Shown here piece by piece: positions 36,069 through 43,791 of a stretch of 64,000 nucleotides of DNA. The notes under the pieces were generated by a model, which made no database searches, was not told the origin of the DNA, and saw only the letters and a program-made list of their open reading frames with translations. Where the stretch lies: positions 1 to 64,000 of the forward strand of contig NZ_FPKR01000009.1 in the NCBI RefSeq assembly GCF_900119825.1. Direction: 5' to 3'. The stretch's first letter is position 1. The number at the start of each line of letters is the position of its first letter. This DNA comes from Chitinimonas taiwanensis DSM 18899 (GTDB lineage: Bacteria; Pseudomonadota; Gammaproteobacteria; Burkholderiales; Chitinimonadaceae). The translations under genes were made by a program, and so were the position numbers.

Positions 36069-36797
36069 TTAAACGGCAATACCGCTGCAGCGCGCTACAA
36101 GCAGTTCGCGGATCGCACTTTGCCCGGCCGCATCCACATAGGGCAGCATGCTTGCGTACCAGACCTGGACTTGGCTGGGTACGAGCGCGGCCGATACCAC
36201 CGGCCAGCTTTGCGCCAGGAAGTCGGCAAAGCTCGGCCAGCCGCGCAGGCCCAGCGTGGCGGGGTCGGTGTGATGAAAGGGCAGGTAGAGCGACTTCATC
36301 CAGTCCAAATGGGGCAGGGCCTGGCTGAACAGCTGCTGCTGGCACAAGGCGTCCACGAAGCGCACGCGCAGCAGCATGGGCGAGATGTCCTTACGGCGCA
36401 GATTGATCTCCACCGCCTTCTCCATCCAGGCCTCACCGCGGCGCAGATCCTGCAGCTGAATGGCCGCCAGCGCGAGCTGTAAGGCATGAAACACGGTCGG
36501 CGCCTGCTCAAAGCCCTTCTGGCTGTAGTCATACACGCGCTGCCACTGGCCAAGCTCACGCGCGGCGGTCAGCGCAATCTGCAGCGCATCGCTACGCAAG
36601 GCCTTGTCCTCGGCATCCAGCACCGCCTCGGCATGGGCGAGCGCCGCACTGAAGTCATCCAAGGCCAGCGCGGCCTGGGCAGCGGAGAGCTCGGTATTTG
36701 GTGTGCTGACGATTGCGCTGTCTTGTGAAACCGTACTGGGCGCGATTGAACTGGCGGCGGGGGTGTTGCTGCGGAATAATCGGGAAAAGAAACCCAT
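36069..36797 (-). CDS. TPR protein of the T6SS effector island, copy 1
   Basis: A 242-residue protein, one of three close paralogues in the window (others at 42670 and 45419). It has an amphipathic N-terminus MGFFSRLFR, a variable Ser/Thr/Pro linker (about 10-38), then helical TPR-like repeats (QAALALDDFSAALAHAEAVL, LQLALAAIQLQDLRRGEAWM). The C-terminus covers HTDPATLGLRGWPSFADFLAQSW. The start is the MGFF codon shared by all three copies. It lies just downstream of a PoNi-like immunity gene, as copy 2 does, behind a terminator. It could be an adaptor or accessory of effector modules, or immunity-related; the role is unknown. Confidence 0.75.
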   Translation of the reverse strand: MGFFSRLFRSNTPAASSIAPSTVSQDSAIVSTPNTELSAAQAALALDDFSAALAHAEAVLDAEDKALRSDALQIALTAARELGQWQRVYDYSQKGFEQAPTVFHALQLALAAIQLQDLRRGEAWMEKAVEINLRRKDISPMLLRVRFVDALCQQQLFSQALPHLDWMKSLYLPFHHTDPATLGLRGWPSFADFLAQSWPVVSAALVPSQVQVWYASMLPYVDAAGQSAIRELLVARCSGIAV

Positions 36798-37190
36798 GGA
36801 AATCTGCAAATAAATAAAGTGATGATAAATCGGGAAATAAAACGCGGTAATCGCTGCTGCAATTACCGCGTAATGAATTTGCTATTCCCGTATTTTATTT
36901 CTGCTGGTCAGCATCCCACTGCCAAATCGTGGCGCCGTAAGCGCTATCGACTGCGGGCATGATATCGCCTTGCTTGAAAGCGCGGCGTGAGTCGGCCTTG
37001 GCAGGGGTGAACCAGTAGCCGGCTTGGGGGCAGGGCTGGCCGGCTTCGCAACGCAGTCTTATGTCGCTAGGATTTACTGCGTTAACTCTGTCCAGAACAT
37101 GATTGGCTCTAGCCCAGTCTGCTAAATCTTTCGGGTAAACCAAGTGGTCTCTGAATGATGTGTCATCAATGCCATATAGCACGCAGACTG
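36130..37190. repeat. Long direct repeat, copy 1 (partner at about 42731-43791)
   Basis: A block of about 1.06 kb, covering most of the TPR gene, the spacer and the 3' third of the PoNi-like gene, is nearly identical to 42731-43791 at a constant offset of 6601 bases. Similarity falls sharply inside the PoNi coding region near 37192. Seen by direct comparison; exact percentage not computed. Confidence 0.8.
36830..36870 (-). terminator. Intrinsic terminator after PoNi copy 1
   Basis: CGCGGTAAT (36843-36851) pairs with ATTACCGCG (36862-36870) over a 10-base loop. On the - strand it is followed by TTTTATTTC. It stands between the PoNi-like stop and the TPR start, leaving only about 45 bases for a TPR promoter, so attenuation or read-through is possible. 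Confidence 0.75.
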
Positions 37191-37923
37191 CGGCCGCCTC
37201 AAAAGCCCAATAGCCTTCATAGTTGGAGTATTCGTCTGTTTGCTCCAGATGGCCATTGTACCAAGGTGTTTCCTTAAAGGCAGAGTACCAGCCATTCAAA
37301 TACTCTAGCATGTACGCACTGGCTTCAACTGCAGTTTGTGCTGTATAAATTACATCCACGAGTGGACCATAGGGTACTTCATGGAAGAATTCTTCCGTCT
37401 GACTAGTATCAGGTACATAGCGCTCAATTAGAGACTCAAAAAGCATATCTGTGTGCCTACTGCTGCTCATCAATTTTGCAGCACTACGCACTTTATCTGC
37501 TTCGCCAAGTAAAATGCCAATACTTACAACATCCAGCGCTAGCTGGAAATGATAGAGATCCTCGAATTCACAAGGTGTAGCATCCAACTGTAAATCTTGA
37601 CCCGTCTCTTGGGCTAACGCGATGGCGAATTCGTGCTCAGACTTATGCCATGCCTCGAACCAATTCATAGCCTCACTGTATAGGGAATGAAGCGACTCTA
37701 TGTTCTGACCGGCTGTATAGTGCAGACGTACTAGCTTCAATGCACTTTTAAATGCTCCGCCTCTTACCGCAGTATAGGCCGTATCGCTAGAAGGGATGTG
37801 GCCCTCCTGTATGGCCGATTTTTTACTATCGATATTGGCAACTTCCATTGCCTGATTGAGCCTGAAATACTTCTCTGTCAGGAATTGCTGCCTGCGTTTA
37901 ATGCGGAAGTCAGCTTCAGTCAA
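36895..37923 (-). CDS. PoNi-like immunity protein, copy 1 (orphan)
   Basis: A 342-residue cytoplasmic protein without signal peptide. Its central part carries the PoNi (DUF1910/DUF1911) hallmark: YSNYEGYWAFEAAAVCVLYG then DDTSFRDHLVYPKDLADWAR (about 228-276). A C-terminal segment CEAGQPCPQAGYWFTPAK...YGATIWQWD is shared with T6SS-linked immunity proteins. PoNi proteins neutralise PoNe DNase toxins. Here no PoNe is adjacent: the next gene upstream is an immunity gene of another type, so this copy is an orphan. Its C-terminal third is nearly identical to copy 2 while the N-terminal part has diverged. Family assignment is from motif memory, not a search. Confidence 0.78.
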   Translation of the reverse strand: MTEADFRIKRRQQFLTEKYFRLNQAMEVANIDSKKSAIQEGHIPSSDTAYTAVRGGAFKSALKLVRLHYTAGQNIESLHSLYSEAMNWFEAWHKSEHEFAIALAQETGQDLQLDATPCEFEDLYHFQLALDVVSIGILLGEADKVRSAAKLMSSSRHTDMLFESLIERYVPDTSQTEEFFHEVPYGPLVDVIYTAQTAVEASAYMLEYLNGWYSAFKETPWYNGHLEQTDEYSNYEGYWAFEAAAVCVLYGIDDTSFRDHLVYPKDLADWARANHVLDRVNAVNPSDIRLRCEAGQPCPQAGYWFTPAKADSRRAFKQGDIMPAVDSAYGATIWQWDADQQK

Positions 37924-37965
37924 TATGCTATCTCTAGTTTGGTTTGTTTCTTGTGTGGCATTAGA

Positions 37966-38886
37966 TTAATCAATAAACTCCCCGCGTTGATACGCACGAT
38001 CAGGGAACATGGGCTGTTTCTTGGGTGGTTTGGGTAAAGGCCAGCCACGCTTGGCAGTCCAGGCTTTGATGTCTGGGATGATGCCGGGTGCTTCGCCATC
38101 CGGGCATTCATGCAGGCAAACCCAGTTCTTGCCGTGCTGACCAATGAAAGGTTTGGGCGGCGTATCAAAACGCCCCCAGCCGATCACCGGACGGATGTAA
38201 GTTGCCAGCATTTGCGGATATTTACCTTTTTTATTTTTGGGCTTCTCGTAATCGTTTTCCCATTGATACGAGGTGATAACGATGTATGGGAATTGATCAC
38301 TTTGCAGGTAGTAGCCCCACTCGCGGCAGCCGAAGTTGCCATCGATGGTGTCGGCCTTGAAGCCCTTGCGGTAGCGTTCTCCCATATCTGTCATTGAGCA
38401 GATGGCTGGAATGTAAGCCACTTCGTCGCTGCTACGTCCGGTATACCATTCGCCAATATCGAACTGCAGATCATTCGCGGCATTGCCGGGCGCCAGTATC
38501 AGATAACGCAGGCGATTGAGTTTACCGCTCAACGTAAACGGCCACTCGTAGGGAGAGGCGAGTCGGCCCTGCTCATCAAAAGTCATCAGCAAGGTGGCGA
38601 CCTTGTTGTTCGCTTCCCAGTATTCATTCGGTATATCAAATACCTGTACTGGGGGGATGATGGTTTCAAGCAGATGGCTGCGCCCGAAGTCGAGCGGTGT
38701 TCTTGCGAGTTCCTGTTTTCCTAGCTCTCTCCGAATTTCAAAGCGGCTGGGTTCGTCAATTTTGAGGATGTAACGAAAATCCCAAGGGCACTCTATCCAG
38801 ACGCGTGATCCATCTTCTTGAGCATTTGCAGTCATACAAAATAGGATGACTGCCAGTGGGCGAAATATTGAATTCATGGCATTCAT
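37966..38886 (-). CDS. Periplasmic immunity-like protein, type A, copy 2
   Basis: A 306-residue protein, paralogue of the one at 46976. A signal peptide (FRPLAVILFCMTANA, cleavage before QEDG) puts it in the periplasm. Conserved blocks shared with the paralogue are EDGSRVWIE, LSGKLNR(I)R, LILAPGNA, YIPAICSM, DGNFGCREWGYYLQ, VIGWGRFD, WVCLHECPD, and the end YQRGEFID. It overlaps by 4 bases (ATGA) the remnant of the metallopeptidase effector at 38883, the same coupling as in the intact pair, so it is probably a retained immunity gene. No enzymatic motif was recognised. Confidence 0.75.
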   Translation of the reverse strand: MNAMNSIFRPLAVILFCMTANAQEDGSRVWIECPWDFRYILKIDEPSRFEIRRELGKQELARTPLDFGRSHLLETIIPPVQVFDIPNEYWEANNKVATLLMTFDEQGRLASPYEWPFTLSGKLNRLRYLILAPGNAANDLQFDIGEWYTGRSSDEVAYIPAICSMTDMGERYRKGFKADTIDGNFGCREWGYYLQSDQFPYIVITSYQWENDYEKPKNKKGKYPQMLATYIRPVIGWGRFDTPPKPFIGQHGKNWVCLHECPDGEAPGIIPDIKAWTAKRGWPLPKPPKKQPMFPDRAYQRGEFID

Positions 38887-39134
38887 GTTGTGGCCAGGAT
38901 TGGGTCGAATACCATCAGGTGTAGATGATTGGCATGTAACTGGGAATTGCTATCGTTCTTTAGATTATCAGTAGCGGATTGATTGTCGCGCGTATTGATG
39001 TCCATATACCAAGGATCAAATAACTGCTTGATGCACTTACGGCGCGATAGCTCAGTGCGGAAGGTTTTAAATGCGACTGGCTCGTTTTTATGCCCTGAAG
39101 CTGCGATAGTTAATCGTTTAAAAGATTTCCGCAC
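38883..39134 (-). pseudogene. C-terminal tip of a metallopeptidase effector (remnant)
   Basis: An 83-codon ORF whose last 63 codons match the C-terminus of the effector at 47893: FKTFRTELS, FDPWYMD-NTRD, and HANHLHLMVFDP compare with FRTSLS, FDPWFMDDNTRD and HSHHLHITVYDP. The His-x-His half of the metal site is kept, but the His-x6-Asp half and all the N-terminal two thirds are gone. So it cannot be a working enzyme. Its stop overlaps the type A immunity start by 4 bases. The first 15 codons run over the end of the preceding immunity gene. Confidence 0.8.
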
Positions 39135-39577
39135 TTGCTTTCAAATTGAATGCCACTATTTGCAATGGCTTTACAGCTATTCACTTTTGCTGACGCCAAA
39201 GGGCAGCCCCAGGTTCCTTTGTTTGTAGGTGTTATTCCATAAATTTTATACTCAATTTTTCTGTTTATTATCAATCTGTAGTCATAATTGTGGGAGAGTA
39301 TTTCATGGTCTTTAAAGACAACTTTAAGGGCGGTTCTTCCGTAGGAGCTGGTTACTTTCTCGCCGGTATAGTCGAGTGAGTAGGTCTCGTTTGGTGAGAG
39401 GAATCCGGAGCCCTTCTCATATCTTGATAAGCTGGCTGACTTTGGTTCATCCCCTTCCCAATCAAGAACAAAAAAATACCCGCTAAATATGTCAGAGCAA
39501 CCAGCCCAGGTTGGCAGGGGGTATGCACAGGCGAGTAAGGCCACAAGGTTAAGCTTAATGCACGCTGAGATAACCAT
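39110..39577 (-). CDS. Periplasmic immunity-like protein, type B, copy 1
   Basis: A 155-residue secreted protein, one of four paralogues (39110, 39672, 40863, 41338). Signal peptide IKLNLVALLACAYPLPTWA, cleavage before GCSD. The family shares a Cys right after the cleavage site, a VLDWE-x-(D/E)-PK/PN strand, an FKDHEILSHNYDYRLIINRKIEYKIYGITPT central block, WGC, KVN-x-C and a C-terminal CG-LL motif. Four cysteines suggest two disulfides. The start sits on a 14-codon remnant of the type B effector end (SWKSNYYGYLSVH in another frame). Immunity function is inferred from layout. Confidence 0.72.
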   Translation of the reverse strand: MVISACIKLNLVALLACAYPLPTWAGCSDIFSGYFFVLDWEGDEPKSASLSRYEKGSGFLSPNETYSLDYTGEKVTSSYGRTALKVVFKDHEILSHNYDYRLIINRKIEYKIYGITPTNKGTWGCPLASAKVNSCKAIANSGIQFESKCGNLLND

Positions 39578-39599
39578 AATAATTGCTCTTCCATGAATT
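39555..39599 (-). pseudogene. Residual C-terminal tip of type B effector (third remnant)
   Basis: Reading the - strand in the frame that ends at TAA 39555-39557 gives SWKSNYYGYLSVH, matching SWKNNYYGYLSTY and SWKSNHYGYLSAY at the ends of the two longer type B remnants. In all three the effector stop lies 20 bases inside the following immunity gene. Only about 14 codons are left. Confidence 0.65.
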
Positions 39600-39671
39600 A
39601 ACTATATCTGATATTTTCAATATAAAGGGCGAAGAATAATAGCCGGCCTTGGAAAGGCTTGGTCCTAAATT

Positions 39672-40139
39672 TTAGTTCTCTAGTAATTTGCCACACTTTT
39701 TTTCAAAAGTAATCCAGTGATATGCGTCGGCTTCACAGTCGTTGACTTTGGCTGACTTTAAAGAGCAAGACGAAACTCGTCGCGCTGAAGGTGTGATCTC
39801 ATAAATTTTAAAGTCAATTTTATTGTCAATAATTAATCTGTAGTCATACTTGTGAGAAAGCACGCTCTGATCTTTGAATACAACTCTAAGGTAACTCCGT
39901 CCGGAGGAGGTCTTTAATTTTTCTCCGAAATAGTCGGAAGAAGATGACTCGGCGGGGTCTTCAAAATTAGAGCCCTTCTTGTATGTCGATAGGATGGCAG
40001 AGTTTGGAACTTCATCCTCCCAGTCAAGGACCATCAGAGATCTAGTAAATTTATCGGAGCAAGCAGCCCAGGTTAGTGATGGGTAAAGGGCTGCCAGTGC
40101 GATAAGTAGATGCAGTTTAATATGTGCTGAGATAGCCAT
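39672..40139 (-). CDS. Periplasmic immunity-like protein, type B, copy 2
   Basis: A 155-residue paralogue of the type B family with signal peptide IKLHLLIALAALYPSLTWA (cleavage before ACSDKF). It keeps the shared core (VFKDQSVLSHKYDYRLIIDN, KIDFKIYEITPS) and four cysteines (SC, DC and KC in place of the WGC pattern). It overlaps the end of the type B effector remnant at 40117 by 23 bases, so it is probably the cognate immunity gene of that dead effector. AT-rich relative to the core genes. Confidence 0.72.
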   Translation of the reverse strand: MAISAHIKLHLLIALAALYPSLTWAACSDKFTRSLMVLDWEDEVPNSAILSTYKKGSNFEDPAESSSSDYFGEKLKTSSGRSYLRVVFKDQSVLSHKYDYRLIIDNKIDFKIYEITPSARRVSSCSLKSAKVNDCEADAYHWITFEKKCGKLLEN

Positions 40140-40836
40140 AGTAGTTGTTTTTCCATGAGGTGATTTTAATTCCCCTTTATCTGAAGTTCTTTACGGAATC
40201 ATTGAGATCTCTAGTTTCGTATGGCATAGGGAATGAGTAGCTAGTTTTGGGGTCTGCTCCCCAAGTGTGAACATCAACAAAGACAGTTTCAACCTCACTT
40301 TTTCCCTGAGCGGGATTGCCGAACTGATCAACCATACGCAACCCTCATTCGTAGGTTACCCACTGCGAGTCAAGAAATAGATCTTTGGTCTTATAGCCAG
40401 CTTCTCTGCCAATCAGATCTCGATCCACCATGAGCCATATTTCCTGTCCCTGCTGGTATTTTCTTTCAATTTCCAGCTAGTCTTCCAAATCAGAGTCGGA
40501 TGCCTAGTCGTGCAACTGACCCAAAGGGGATTTCTTAATCGGTAAACCAAGCAAAGTCAGACCCTCCGACTACACCTCACTGACCCCCGCCACACTTTTC
40601 AACATGGGTTTCAACATACTGGGCCAATTGACAGTCTTTAACTGATCTAGAGAACCATTCTCCAAACCATCATAGCCAAAGCTGCTTTCTCCACTTCTTG
40701 AACTTGCCAGTACTATCCAGTCAACCTCGGGCATTTTTAGGTTCTCGAAATCACTATCTGCCGGGTCGATAGAATACATCTTCTCGGCGGCACTCAGTAG
40801 GAGATTCTGAAAATCACGCTCACTGGGTAATTGTGC
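40117..40836 (-). pseudogene. Type B effector tip with five in-frame stops
   Basis: One uninterrupted reading frame of about 240 codons is broken only by stops: TAG 40570-40572, TAG 40504-40506, TAG 40477-40479, TGA 40345-40347 and TAA 40177-40179. It starts near AQLPSERDF and contains PEVDWIVLASSRSGES, NWPSMLKPMLKSVAG, GLTLLGLPIKKSPLGQLHD, LEIERKYQQGQEI, WVTYE, VETVFVDVHTWG and ends YYGYLSTY. It aligns along its whole length with the remnant at 41822. Of the five stops, the first three replace sense codons in that copy (Glu, Trp and Leu positions), and one or two others lie at less clear positions. The WVTYE...F-V-TWG...YYG pattern recalls papain-like peptidase toxins, which is only a guess. 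Confidence 0.75.
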
Positions 40837-40862
40837 TCAGGCTAAGATGGTTATTAAATTTT

Positions 40863-41330
40863 TTAATTTTCTATTTTCTTGCCGCAGGCAGAATCAAGAG
40901 TGATTGCTCGATCAAAAGTGGTCGGGCAATTGTTTACTTTGAATGATTCTAGCGGGCACCCCCATGCGCCCACACCTGTTGGAGTGATTTCTGTAATAAG
41001 AAACTCCACTTTATTGTTCAGTCTTAGTCTGTAATCAAAACCCAAGGGTAAAAATATGTGATCTTTAAAGCTGATATTTAAAAATGATCTGCCTGCTTCA
41101 TTTGTTGACTTCTTTGCTTGGAAGTTCGAGGAGAGAACTTCTTCTGGCTTTTTGAGGTCACTGTTTTCCTTATGGCGCTCAAGTGTAATTTCCTTGGGTT
41201 CTTCCTCATCCCATCCAGCTATCAATAGCTCCCCACTAAATTTCTTTGGACAGGCAGCATATGAGTGGCTTGAATAAAAAAAGAGTAAGGTAAGTAGTAG
41301 GCTGGCCTTACTTGCTAGTGGAAAATTCAT
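40863..41330 (-). CDS. Periplasmic immunity-like protein, type B, copy 3
   Basis: A 155-residue paralogue, the most divergent of the four. Signal peptide SKASLLLTLLFFYSSHSYA, cleavage before ACPKKF. It retains the FKDHIFLPLGFDYRLRLNNKVEFLITEITPT core, GAWGCPLESFKVNNC and CGKKIEN ending. It starts 7 bases after the stop of copy 4 and has no effector tip in front of it, so it could be a duplicated or captured immunity gene. The remnant at 40117-40836 follows it. Confidence 0.72.
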   Translation of the reverse strand: MNFPLASKASLLLTLLFFYSSHSYAACPKKFSGELLIAGWDEEEPKEITLERHKENSDLKKPEEVLSSNFQAKKSTNEAGRSFLNISFKDHIFLPLGFDYRLRLNNKVEFLITEITPTGVGAWGCPLESFKVNNCPTTFDRAITLDSACGKKIEN

Positions 41331-41337
41331 CTGTTAA

Positions 41338-41844
41338 TTAGTGATTGTTAATGCGATTAATAATTGAGGTGTGAGATTGGTTTTTCAGGAGAATTTCACA
41401 TTTCTTTTCGAAAGAGATCGCATGCCCCGCATTGGCTTCGCAGTTGTTAACTTTGGCGGAATCCATTTGGCATCCCCATGTGCCTTGGTTTGTGGGCTCT
41501 ATTTTATATATATTGAACTCAATCTTGTTATCAAGAGTGAGCTTGTAATCATATCTATGAGAGAGTGATCTATATTCGTTGAACTTCAATTGTAAGTAGG
41601 GCCGGCCTGATGGGGTGAGCAGCTTTTTTGCGATGAATTCAGAAGAATCGCTTCCGTACTTTCTTTTGAAGTTCGAGCCCTTTTCATATTTTGATAAGAT
41701 GGCAAAGGTTGGCACATCATCCTTCCAGTCAAGAATTGATAGCGCTCCAGAAAACTTGTCTGAACAGTCAGCCCAGCTGGGTGTCGAATACAGAGCAATA
41801 AGTGCAAGAATGAATTGCAGCTTAATACGCGCTGAGGTAGCCAT
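41338..41844 (-). CDS. Periplasmic immunity-like protein, type B, copy 4
   Basis: A paralogue of about 168 residues. Signal peptide IKLQFILALIALYSTPSWA, cleavage before DCSDKF. It shares VLSxxYEKGSNF-type, YDYKLTLDNKIEFNIYKIEPT and QGTWGC motifs and four cysteines, and has an extra tail of about 13 residues. The ATG at 41844 was chosen, as in the paralogues; an upstream ATG at 41880 only reads through the end of the effector. It overlaps the end of the second type B effector remnant (41822) by 23 bases. Confidence 0.72.
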   Translation of the reverse strand: MATSARIKLQFILALIALYSTPSWADCSDKFSGALSILDWKDDVPTFAILSKYEKGSNFKRKYGSDSSEFIAKKLLTPSGRPYLQLKFNEYRSLSHRYDYKLTLDNKIEFNIYKIEPTNQGTWGCQMDSAKVNNCEANAGHAISFEKKCEILLKNQSHTSIINRINNH

Positions 41845-42655
41845 AGTGGTTACTTTTCCATGAGGAGATTTTGACGCCACTTGTCCTAAGTGTGTCTACG
41901 TAATGATTGATGACTTCTATCTCGTCGGGCACAGTAAAGTAATTCCCGGACTTCGGGTCTGATCCCCAAGTTTGAACATCAAAGAAAACTGTTTCAACCT
42001 CACTTAAAATTTGGGTTGGGTTTCCATGCTGGTTCACCATACGCAGAGCCCTTCGTAGGTCACCCAGTGAGATTCACGGAATAGATCTTGTATATTGTAT
42101 CCCGCGTCACCACCTATCAGACTCATGTCCACCATGAGCAATATTTCCTGTCCCTGCTGGTATTTGCGCTCAATTTCCAGCAAGTCTTCCAAGTCGGAAT
42201 CGGATGCCCAGTCATGCAATTGACCCAAGGGTGACTTTTAAATTGGCAAACCAAGCAAGGTCAGCCCCGTCGATTCCACCTCACTAAATCCTGCTACGCT
42301 CTTCAACATCGGCTTGAGCATACTCGGCCAGTTAACCGCTTTCACCTGATCAGTCGGCCCATTTTCAATGCCATCTTAGCCGAAGTTACTCTCACCAATT
42401 TGGGAGGTGGCCAGCACGATTCAGTCAATCTCGGGCATACGGAGACCTTTAATTTTTTGGCTTTCTGGATCGGTGGCGTACATCTTTTCCGCCGCACTCT
42501 TGTTCGGCTTCACGAGGTAACCCAGTTGAATGGCTGCAACCTCGGTGACCACCACAGGTGGTGCGGCAACGAGGGCTTGCGGTGTAGCTGGTGCCGGTGC
42601 GCTCAGGCCTTGCGAAACGGGTAGGGTTGAAAGGGGACGGCTTGTTCACTTGGCA
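41822..42655 (-). pseudogene. Type B effector tip with three stops and a frameshift
   Basis: A second, longer remnant of the type B effector, about 270 codons. Stops are TGA 42421-42423 (Trp in the other copy), TAA 42376-42378 (Tyr in the other copy) and TAA 42238-42240 (Lys in the other copy), and one extra base near 42040 shifts the frame. It starts with a Pro/Ala-rich stretch (APAPATPQALVAAPPVVV) like a linker, then SAAEKM, MPEID, NWPSMLKPMLKSVAG, LHDWASDSDLEDLLEIERKYQQG, WVTYEG, VETVFFDVQTWG and the end SNHYGYLSAY. Between them the two copies restore each other's broken codons, so the ancestral tip can be rebuilt. Confidence 0.75.
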
Positions 42656-42669
42656 AGTTCAAGACCTGA

Positions 42670-43398
42670 CTATCGGACAATGGTCTCCGTATGCGTTGCC
42701 AGCCACTCCCGCACTGCGGTCTGACCGGCGGCATCCAGGTAGGGCAGCATGCTCGCGTACCAGACCTGGGCTTGGCTGGGTACGAGCGCAGCCGATACCA
42801 CCGGCCAGCTTTGCGCCAGGAAGTCGGCAAAGCTGGGCCAGCCGCGCAGGCCCAGCGTGGCGGGGTCGGTGTGATGAAAGGGCAGGTAGAGCGACTTCAT
42901 CCAGTCCAAATGGGGCAGGGCCTGGCTGAACAGCTGCTTCTGGCACAAGGCCTCCACAAAACGTACGCGCAGCAGCATGGGCGAGATGTCCTTGCGGCGC
43001 AGATTGATCTCCACCGCCTTCTCCATCCAGGCCTCTCCGCGGCGCAGGTCCTGCAGCTGAATGGCCGCCAGCGCGAGCTGCAAGGCATGAAACGCGGTCG
43101 GCGCCTGCTCAAAGCCCTTCTGGCTGTAGTCATACACGCGCTGCCACTGGCCCAGCTCACGCGCGGCAGTCAGCGCAATCTGCAGCGCCTCACTACGCAA
43201 GGCCTTGTCCTCGGCATCCAGCACCGCCTCGGCATGGGCGAGCGCCGCGCTGAAGTCATCCACGGCCAGCGCGGCCTGGGCTGCGGAGAGCTCGGTGTTT
43301 GGCGTGCTAACGGTTGCGCTGTCTTGTAAAACCGTACTGAGCGCGGTCGAACTGACGGCGGGAGTGTTGCTGCGAAATAATCGGGAAAAGAAACCCAT
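42670..43398 (-). CDS. TPR protein of the T6SS effector island, copy 2
   Basis: A 242-residue paralogue almost identical to the one at 36069 over its helical part; differences cluster in the Ser/Pro linker after MGFFSRLFRS and at the C-terminus (THTETIVR instead of ARCSGIAV). It lies downstream of PoNi copy 2 and just upstream of the type B effector remnant. The differing C-terminal ends in the three copies suggest that the gene end has been a recombination point with different downstream DNA. Confidence 0.75.
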   Translation of the reverse strand: MGFFSRLFRSNTPAVSSTALSTVLQDSATVSTPNTELSAAQAALAVDDFSAALAHAEAVLDAEDKALRSEALQIALTAARELGQWQRVYDYSQKGFEQAPTAFHALQLALAAIQLQDLRRGEAWMEKAVEINLRRKDISPMLLRVRFVEALCQKQLFSQALPHLDWMKSLYLPFHHTDPATLGLRGWPSFADFLAQSWPVVSAALVPSQAQVWYASMLPYLDAAGQTAVREWLATHTETIVR

Positions 43399-43791
43399 GG
43401 AAATCTGCGAATAAATAAAATGATGATAAATCGGGAAATAAAACGCGGTAATCGCTGCTGCAATTACCGCATACTGAATTCAGTATTCCCGTATTTTAGT
43501 TCTGCTGGTCAGCACCCCACTGCCAAATCGTGGCACCGTAAGCGCTATCAACTGCGGGCATGATATCGCCTTGCTTGAAAGTGCGGCGTGAGTCGACCTT
43601 GGCGGGGGTGAACCAGTAGCCGGCTTGCGGGCAGGGCTGGCCGGCTTCGCAACGCAGTCTTATATCGCTAGGATTTACTGCGTTAACTCTGTCCAGAACA
43701 TGATTGGCTCTAGCCCAGTCTGCTAAATCTTTCGGGTAAACCAAGTGGTCTCTGAATGATGTGTCATCAATGCCATATAGCACGCAGACTG
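42731..43791. repeat. Long direct repeat, copy 2 (partner at about 36130-37190)
   Basis: This is the partner of the repeat at 36130-37190, at a constant offset of 6601 bases with no net indel. It covers the TPR gene, the terminator spacer and the PoNi 3' third. A third partial copy covers only the TPR gene (about 45470-46144), ending exactly at its start codon. Confidence 0.8.
43430..43470 (-). terminator. Intrinsic terminator after PoNi copy 2
   Basis: GCGGTAAT (43445-43452) pairs with ATTACCGC (43463-43470). On the - strand TTTTATTTC follows after one further base. It is the same element as at 36830-36870, one base pair shorter. Confidence 0.72.

Noticed and set aside
40117-42655. Possible stop-codon recoding (several in-frame TAG, TGA, TAA)
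   Set aside because: All three stop types occur, at different places in the two copies, and one copy is frameshifted. Neighbouring genes use TAA, TAG and TGA as normal stops, so decay is the simpler explanation.
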